Shown here one piece after another: positions 5,295-10,277 of a stretch of 10,277 bases of DNA. Numbering within the stretch: the stretch's first letter is position 1; each line of letters begins with the position of its first letter. This DNA is from Burkholderiales bacterium (GTDB lineage Bacteria; Pseudomonadota; Gammaproteobacteria; Burkholderiales; SG8-39). The translations under genes were made by a program, and so were the position numbers. Where the stretch lies: positions 1-10,277 of the forward strand of contig DAIDTN010000077.1 of the NCBI GenBank assembly GCA_027457185.1, written 5' to 3'. Below the pieces are notes generated by a model. The model had not been told where the DNA came from and ran no database searches. It was given only the letters and a program-made list of their open reading frames with translations.

Positions 5295-7322
5295 CTGCGC
5301 ACGATAGAGCAAACAACTTACTTCGTGGCTTTCGCTCAGCCGGATAGCATCCGGATAGCCCAGTTTGCATTCGGCCATCGCCTGCGGGCAGCGCGGATGG
5401 AAATGGCAACCTCGCGGCGGATCTGCGGGCGAAGGCAGCTCGCCTTCGAGGCGGGGAAACTCGGCACCCACTTCGACATCGCCGCGCGGAAGCGACGCGA
5501 GCAGCGCCTGGGTGTACGGATGCCTGGGCGTTCGCAGAACTTCATCCACGGTTCCGCGCTCGACAATGCGCCCCAGGTACATCACCGCGACCTCGTGCGC
5601 GAGGTACTCGACCACGGCGATGTTGTGGGTAATGAAAAGGTAGGACAGTCCGAACTCGCGTTGCAGGCCCTTGAGCAGATTGAGTATCTGCGCCTGCACC
5701 GAGACATCGAGCGCACTGGTGGGCTCGTCGCAGATGATCAGCCGCGGCCGCACGGCGAGCGCGCGGGCGATCGCGATGCGCTGGCGCTGGCCGCCGGAGA
5801 ACTCGTGCGGGTAGCGCTCCTTGACCTCGGCGGACAATCCCACGTGCGCAAGCAGCTCGTCGGCGCGCCGGGACATGGCCGCGCTGCCCGCTTCGGTTCC
5901 GAGCGCAGCCATGCCTTCGGTGAGGATGTCGGTAACCCGCATGCGCGGATTGAGCGAGGCATACGGATCCTGAAAAATGATCTGAAAGTCGGCGCGCCGC
6001 CGCCGCAGCGCCGCCCCGCGCAGGCGCGTCAGGTCCACCCCGTCGAAGCCGACTTCACCGGCGCTAGGACGTATCAGCTGCAGGATAGACTTGCCGACGG
6101 TGGTCTTGCCGCATCCGGATTCGCCCACCAGCGCCAGCGTCCTGCCGGTGCGAACGTCGAGCGAAACGCCGTCGACGGCCTTTACCCAGCCAACGGTGCG
6201 CATGAGCAGGCCTTTGCGAATCGGGAAATGCACCCGCAGCGAACGCACCTTGAGCAGCTCGGCCGAGACCCCCTGCGGCGCCGCCGCTGACTGCGCGCCC
6301 GAGCCGGCGTCGAAGGGCCCGGCCGGCTGCGTCGCGCGCAGGAAGCAGCGCACCTCATGCGCCGCACCAAGGGGCGTCCAATCCGGGCTCGCCTCGGTGC
6401 AGCGCGGCATGACGAAATCGCAGCGATCGGCGAAGGCGCAGCCCGGCGGTGCCGCTGCGAGCGAGGGCACCTGGCCGCGCATCACCGAAAGCTCGGTTCC
6501 GCGCTTGCCGGCGTCGGGAAGCGCATCAAACAGCTTGCGCGTATACGGATGCTGCGGTGCGCGGAAGAACTCATCGCGCGGCGCAATTTCGACGAAGCGC
6601 CCGCAATACATCACTGCGACGCGATGGGCCATGTGCGCGACCACGCCCAGGTCGTGCGTGATCAGCAGGATCGACATGCCGTTCTTGCGCTGCAGCTCGC
6701 GCAGCAGCTCCAGCACCTGCGCCTGAATGGTTACGTCGAGCGCGGTCGTCGGCTCGTCGGCTATGAGCAGGTCGGGTTCGCCGGCCAGGGCGATCGCAAT
6801 CATCGCCCGCTGCTTCATGCCGCCCGAGAGCCGAAACGGATAATCGTCGACGCGCATTGCTGCATCCGGGATGCCGACAGCGTCGAGCAATTCGATGGCG
6901 CGCGCGCGCATTGCCGCGCCGCGCAGCTGCGTGTGGCGCTGCAGCACCTCCGCAATCTGACGCCCGATGGTTAGCACCGGATTCAGGCTTGTCGCCGGTT
7001 CCTGGAAGATCATCGCGATGCGCCGCCCGCGCACATTGCGCATCGCCGCCTCCGGCAGCGACAGCAACTCGGTGCCGTTGACGCTCACGCTGCCCGCGAC
7101 GATGTGGCCCGCCTCCGGCAGCAGCCGCAGGATCGATAGCGCCGTCATCGACTTGCCGCAACCCGATTCCCCGACAATGGCAAAGGTCTCGCCCCGCGCG
7201 ATGCGCAGATCCACGCCGTCCACCGCGTGCAGCGTTCCTGCGCTTCCTTCCAGTTCGGTCGCAAGGTGCTCGACCGAGAGCACCGGTTCGCCGCCGTCTG
7301 CCGTGCCTGCGGCGTAGCTCAC
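5286..7322 (-). CDS. Peptide-type ABC importer ATP-binding protein, two fused NBDs (YejF/GsiA-like)
   Basis: Cytoplasmic energy module joining OppD-like and OppF-like ATPases in one 678-residue chain. NBD1: Walker A GESGCGKS (51-58), Q107, signature LSGGMKQR (165-172), Walker B LLIADEP (185-191), H223. NBD2: Walker A GESGCGKT (400-407), Q451, signature FSGGQRQR (508-515), Walker B LIICDEP (528-534), H566. Both look catalytically complete. Each is followed by an oligopeptide-transporter C-terminal segment (HPYT at 258 and 601) holding four cysteines with identical spacing, C-x5-C-x6-C-x17-C (295/301/308/326 and 639/645/652/670). That pattern resembles the Fe-S-binding motif of OppD/DppD proteins. 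The GTG at 7322 is preferred because GTGA overlaps the upstream permease stop; the open frame extends further upstream but is antiparallel noise in another reading of oppC. It is the last gene of the operon. Confidence 0.93.
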   Translation of the reverse strand: MSYAAGTADGGEPVLSVEHLATELEGSAGTLHAVDGVDLRIARGETFAIVGESGCGKSMTALSILRLLPEAGHIVAGSVSVNGTELLSLPEAAMRNVRGRRIAMIFQEPATSLNPVLTIGRQIAEVLQRHTQLRGAAMRARAIELLDAVGIPDAAMRVDDYPFRLSGGMKQRAMIAIALAGEPDLLIADEPTTALDVTIQAQVLELLRELQRKNGMSILLITHDLGVVAHMAHRVAVMYCGRFVEIAPRDEFFRAPQHPYTRKLFDALPDAGKRGTELSVMRGQVPSLAAAPPGCAFADRCDFVMPRCTEASPDWTPLGAAHEVRCFLRATQPAGPFDAGSGAQSAAAPQGVSAELLKVRSLRVHFPIRKGLLMRTVGWVKAVDGVSLDVRTGRTLALVGESGCGKTTVGKSILQLIRPSAGEVGFDGVDLTRLRGAALRRRRADFQIIFQDPYASLNPRMRVTDILTEGMAALGTEAGSAAMSRRADELLAHVGLSAEVKERYPHEFSGGQRQRIAIARALAVRPRLIICDEPTSALDVSVQAQILNLLKGLQREFGLSYLFITHNIAVVEYLAHEVAVMYLGRIVERGTVDEVLRTPRHPYTQALLASLPRGDVEVGAEFPRLEGELPSPADPPRGCHFHPRCPQAMAECKLGYPDAIRLSESHEVSCLLYRAQKR

Positions 7323-8743
7323 GTCGCCGCCTTCGCCACGCCGCTGCCGACGCGCACGCGCGGGTCGAACGCGTCGCGCACCGCATCGGCGAACAGATTC
7401 GCGGCGAGCACCAGCGCAAACATGAACACAAAAGCGGCCACCAGCACCCACCACACCATCGGCTCGCGCGCGATCTCGAGCCGCGCCGCATTGATCATGG
7501 TGCCGAAGCTGATCATCGACGGATCGACGCCGACGCCGACATAGGAGAGCACGGCCTCGGCCAGCACCAGACCGGAGAAGTCCATTACCAGCGAGATGAT
7601 CACCAGGTGCATGACGTTGGGCAATACGTGCCGGGTGATGATGCGGTAATGGCTGACGCCGAACGCCTGCGCCGCCTGGATGAAATCGAGCTCGCGCAGT
7701 TTCAGCGTCTCGCCGCGCAGCAGCCGCGCGAGCCCGGTCCAGTTGGTCAGGCCGAGGATAATGCACAGAAACAGCAGCCGCAGGTCGGCGCGCTGCGCGG
7801 TGGTCGGGAACAGGTCGGGGTGGGTATCGATATAGACCTGCATCATCAGCACCGCCGCGGCGATGAGCAGCACGCCTGGTATCGAATTAAGCGTCGTGTA
7901 CACGTACTGGATCACGTCATCGACCCAGCCCTTGAAATAGCCGGCCATGATGCCGAGCATCACGGCGAAGGGCAGCATCACCAGTGTCGTCAATGCGCCG
8001 ATCATGAGGCCGGTGCGCACGCTCTTCAGCGAAAGGTAGAGTACGTCCAGTCCGACCTTGTCGGTGCCGAGCACATGGTATTCCGCGGAAAGCGAGGCCG
8101 CGGCGAATCCGAGCACGAGCAGCGCCAGCGCGGCGTAGAGCGCTCCCCTCCATGCAACCCGCGTTCGCCCGCTCCAGACCGCGTGCCACGCCGCCGCCGG
8201 ACTCGTGCTCTCGCGCCTGGCGATCGCGGTCAATAATGACAGCACAAGTACCAGCCACAGCGCGACACCCGCGCCGGCCCCCAGCGCGATGCGCCGCGCG
8301 ATATCGCGATCGCGGTCGCTCTCGTGCGCAAGCTGCGCCCCGCCGAAGCGCAGGCGCGGATACTCCCGCACCACCCGCCCGCCGCCGAGTTCTACCGTTT
8401 CCCTGGCATAGGCACGCGTCGCCAACGGTGCCGAATAGGTCGTCTCCGTGTGCGTGCGCAACGGCGCCAGCGCGAGGTCCAGGACCGACAGCACCTCCAC
8501 CGAGTAGACCGGGGCGTGTGCGTCGCCAGCCGCCCCGATCGCGGGTCGAAAATGCAGCGAGTCCGCAAGTCCCACCAGCCCATAGGCGGCGAGGATCACC
8601 AGCGACATCGTCCCGGCCGAGCTCTGCAGCACCCGGCGCCAGGGCGCCGCGAGGTGTTCGTGGCGATGGACGTGCCAGAAGTACGCCGCCACTGCGGCGA
8701 CAAGCGCCCACAGCAAGGCGTCGGTCCAGAGGACGACGATCAT
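7319..8743 (-). CDS. ABC importer permease, OppC/DppC type, with long N-terminal extension
   Basis: Inner-membrane channel subunit of the peptide-type importer. The last 280 or so residues are a normal OppC core: the HVLGTDKVGLDVLYLSLKS region (223-241), further membrane segments, and the cytoplasmic EAA loop IQAAQAFGVSHYRIITRHVL (355-374) that docks to the ATPase. About 194 residues precede that core, so the protein has 474 residues where OppC usually has about 300. The extension has membrane segments near 5-22, 45-62 and 152-174, with a probable periplasmic stretch of about 90 residues between the second and third. The ATG at 8743 overlaps the upstream permease stop (ATGA), and the stop overlaps the ATPase GTG (GTGA), supporting coupled translation. 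Similar long forms occur, as I recall, in betaproteobacteria, but I cannot check how widely. Confidence 0.92.
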   Translation of the reverse strand: MIVVLWTDALLWALVAAVAAYFWHVHRHEHLAAPWRRVLQSSAGTMSLVILAAYGLVGLADSLHFRPAIGAAGDAHAPVYSVEVLSVLDLALAPLRTHTETTYSAPLATRAYARETVELGGGRVVREYPRLRFGGAQLAHESDRDRDIARRIALGAGAGVALWLVLVLSLLTAIARRESTSPAAAWHAVWSGRTRVAWRGALYAALALLVLGFAAASLSAEYHVLGTDKVGLDVLYLSLKSVRTGLMIGALTTLVMLPFAVMLGIMAGYFKGWVDDVIQYVYTTLNSIPGVLLIAAAVLMMQVYIDTHPDLFPTTAQRADLRLLFLCIILGLTNWTGLARLLRGETLKLRELDFIQAAQAFGVSHYRIITRHVLPNVMHLVIISLVMDFSGLVLAEAVLSYVGVGVDPSMISFGTMINAARLEIAREPMVWWVLVAAFVFMFALVLAANLFADAVRDAFDPRVRVGSGVAKAAT

Positions 8744-9717
8744 TCGAACCTCACCCGGGGATCTACCAGGGTGTAGGAAATATCGGTCAGAATCAGCCCG
8801 ATGACATAGAGCACCGAGCCGAGAAACACCATCGACCGCACCACCGCGAAGTCCTGCGATCCGATCGCGTCGATGGTGTAGCTGCCAAGGCCCGGAATGC
8901 CGAAGAACGACTCCGTGAGCAGGCTGCCCAGGAACAGCAGCGGTATTTGCGCCACCGCACCGGTGAGGATCGGAATCATCCCGTTCTTGAGCACGTGGCG
9001 GAACAGCACCGTGGTTTCGGCAAGTCCTTTTGCGCGCGCGGTGCGCACGTAGTCCTTGCCGATCTCCTCGAGGAATCCGGTGCGGTACAGACGCGCGCCG
9101 CTGCCGATGCCGCTGATCACGCCGATGATCACTGGCAGGATGACGAAACGCACCGCCTCGATGCCGCCCTCGTATCCGGAAATCGGCACTAGGCGCCACA
9201 GCTTGCTCACGAAAAACTGCCCGGCGATGATGTAGAACAGCGTCGATATCGACATCATCGCGACGCACAGCACCACGCCCCAGAAATCGATGGCGGTCGC
9301 GCGAAAGAACGTCATCAGCAACGCGAATGTGATGTTGACCGCCAGGCCCGCCAGCAGCACCGGCAAGGCGATTGCCATGCTTGGCCACATGCGCGTTTTG
9401 ATTTCCTGGGAGATGTTGCGCCCGTCATCCGACTGCCCGAAATCGAACACGAACAGCTTGACCGACTTCTGGTAAAAAACCGTCTCGGTCAGCCGCGCTA
9501 TCCCGCGCGCCCCGGCGTTGAACAGCAGCGGTTTGTCGTAGCCGCGTTCGGCTTTCCATACCTCGATCGCCTCGGGGGTAACGCGCTTGACTCCGAGTTG
9601 CATGCGCGCCATGTCATCCGGCGTGTTCACCACGAAAAAAAGCGCAAACGTGATCAAATTCACGCCAATCAGGATCGGGATTGCGTAGAGGATGCGCCGG
9701 ACCAGATAGGCGATCAT
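8740..9717 (-). CDS. ABC importer permease, OppB/DppB type
   Basis: Inner-membrane channel subunit pairing with the OppC-type permease. The 325-residue length is normal for OppB. It begins MIAYLVRRILYAIPILIGVN, the typical first membrane helix. A periplasmic loop follows (about 31-110), including the FDFGQSDDGR region, and then further helices at about 112-137, 147-170, 190-208, 248-270 and 293-313. The EAA loop is DYVRTARAKGLAETTVLFRH (222-241), close to the family consensus, and the C-terminus LVDPRVRFE is typical. The ATG at 9717 overlaps the stop of the solute-binding protein gene (ATGA) and its own stop overlaps the next ATG, so translation is probably coupled at both ends. Confidence 0.94.
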   Translation of the reverse strand: MIAYLVRRILYAIPILIGVNLITFALFFVVNTPDDMARMQLGVKRVTPEAIEVWKAERGYDKPLLFNAGARGIARLTETVFYQKSVKLFVFDFGQSDDGRNISQEIKTRMWPSMAIALPVLLAGLAVNITFALLMTFFRATAIDFWGVVLCVAMMSISTLFYIIAGQFFVSKLWRLVPISGYEGGIEAVRFVILPVIIGVISGIGSGARLYRTGFLEEIGKDYVRTARAKGLAETTVLFRHVLKNGMIPILTGAVAQIPLLFLGSLLTESFFGIPGLGSYTIDAIGSQDFAVVRSMVFLGSVLYVIGLILTDISYTLVDPRVRFE

Positions 9718-10277
9718 TTCGATGCTCCGATCGGCCGCGCCGCCATGCGCTCGCGCCGGCGGTAGCTCAACACTGCCGGCAGCCCCACGATGAGAAGCAG
9801 GAACGCGGCCAGGCCGATCGGCCACACAACGGGCGCGTTCCATTGCGCACGGCGCTTTTCGCGCAGCGCCACATCGATCCTGTAATACTTCATTTTGTTG
9901 CGGGCCATCTGATTCGGCTTGACGTTGTACAGCCAGGCATGGTTCAGGCTGTACTCCTTCGGGTGGTAGCCCCACACCCAGGGCGAGTCGTGGCGCAGGA
10001 TCGCGTACATGCGATCGATGATCGCCTGGCGTTCGGGCCCGTTGTCCATCACCTTCATCTGATCGAACAGCCGGTCGTATTCAGGATTGGAATAGTTGGC
10101 GGAATTCTCCCCGTTGAATTTGACCCGGCTCTGCGCCGTAGTCAGCAGGAACAGGAAATTCTCCGGATCGGGATAATCCGCATTCCAGCCCCAGATGAAC
10201 ATCTGCTCCGAGCCTTTGCGGATCTTGTCCTGGAAGCGGGTGTAATCGGTATCGCGGATCTCCAGTTGCACGTCGAT
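9714..10277 (-). CDS. Extracellular solute-binding protein, SBP_bac_5 family (3' part only), with C-terminal membrane anchor
   Basis: Only the last 187 residues are present; the gene runs off the window end, so the start and signal peptide are not seen. Family 5 (peptide/nickel) binding-protein features are clear: IWGWNADYPDPENFLFLL, then a region with NSANYSNPEYDRLFDQM, then ERQAIIDRMYAILRHDSPWVWGYHPKEYSL. This is the usual C-terminal lobe of OppA/DppA-type proteins. After the lobe, instead of ending, the chain has a hydrophobic stretch (PVVWPIGLAAFLLLIVGLPA, coded at about 9774-9833) followed by basic YRRRERMAAR. That is a likely single transmembrane anchor with a cytoplasmic C-terminus. 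As first gene seen of the importer operon it should deliver substrate to the two permeases. The peptide substrate is inferred from family only. Confidence 0.9.
   Translation of the reverse strand: MDVQLEIRDTDYTRFQDKIRKGSEQMFIWGWNADYPDPENFLFLLTTAQSRVKFNGENSANYSNPEYDRLFDQMKVMDNGPERQAIIDRMYAILRHDSPWVWGYHPKEYSLNHAWLYNVKPNQMARNKMKYYRIDVALREKRRAQWNAPVVWPIGLAAFLLLIVGLPAVLSYRRRERMAARPIGASK

Noticed and set aside
5325..6290. 321-codon plus-strand open frame over the ABC ATPase
   Set aside because: It is a shadow of the second ATP-binding domain. It is useful only as evidence that TAG ends mltD.
8152..9192. 346-codon plus-strand open frame over the two permeases
   Set aside because: It is Arg/Pro/Ala-rich low-complexity translation antisense to real permease genes.
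7319..9388. A single large protein joining the OppC frame with further upstream sequence
   Set aside because: The frame stays open upstream of 8743 only by chance. That region is the OppB gene in another frame, and the ATGA overlap marks the true OppC start.

Overview
The window is GC-rich chromosomal DNA that reads like a betaproteobacterium (Burkholderiales/Nitrosomonadales-like). The basis is the protein styles: an atypical Crp/Fnr regulator, the DnaQ C-terminal GKCVW tail, and an OppC with a long N-terminal extension. The group is inferred from family resemblance, not from a marker gene.

Layout: (1) 9-746, plus strand: a Crp/Fnr-type regulator whose conserved N-terminal coding sequence is interrupted by an in-frame TAG at 69-71. 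(2) 747-895: a short gene-free stretch between convergent genes, with a predicted branched fold at 807-860 and a 12-bp palindrome at 866-877. (3) 896-2904, minus strand: methyltransferase (YafS-like), rnhA, dnaQ. dnaQ is also cut by an in-frame TAG, 24 codons before the next stop, and the sequence beyond it still encodes the conserved C-terminal tail. (4) 2918-5279, plus strand: gloB, then mltD, diverging from the methyltransferase with only 13 bp between proposed start codons. This block has the same gene content as mltD-gloB-yafS-rnhA-dnaQ of E. coli. (5) 5286-10277, minus strand: the end of a peptide-type ABC importer operon, in transcription order solute-binding protein (cut by the window end), OppB-type permease, OppC-type permease, and a fused double ATPase. 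Each junction is a 4-nt start/stop overlap (ATGA, ATGA, GTGA).

How the genes work together: dnaQ (proofreading) and rnhA (RNA:DNA hybrid removal) serve replication and repair. gloB finishes glutathione-dependent methylglyoxal detoxification. mltD remodels peptidoglycan. The ABC operon imports peptides or a related oligomeric solute, and the same solute may include muropeptides released by enzymes such as MltD, but nothing here proves that.

Most notable: two in-frame amber codons in otherwise intact conserved genes about 0.9 kb apart, the second removing the DnaQ segment known to bind the polymerase alpha subunit. mltD ends at a TAG whose readthrough would run far into the antisense of the next gene, so wholesale reassignment of TAG is unlikely. 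Point mutation, sequence error, local readthrough or an amber suppressor remain open. Other points worth a look are the branched fold at 807-860, a duplicated 10-mer around a strong dnaQ promoter, a C-terminal membrane anchor on the solute-binding protein, and a roughly 194-residue N-terminal extension on the OppC permease.
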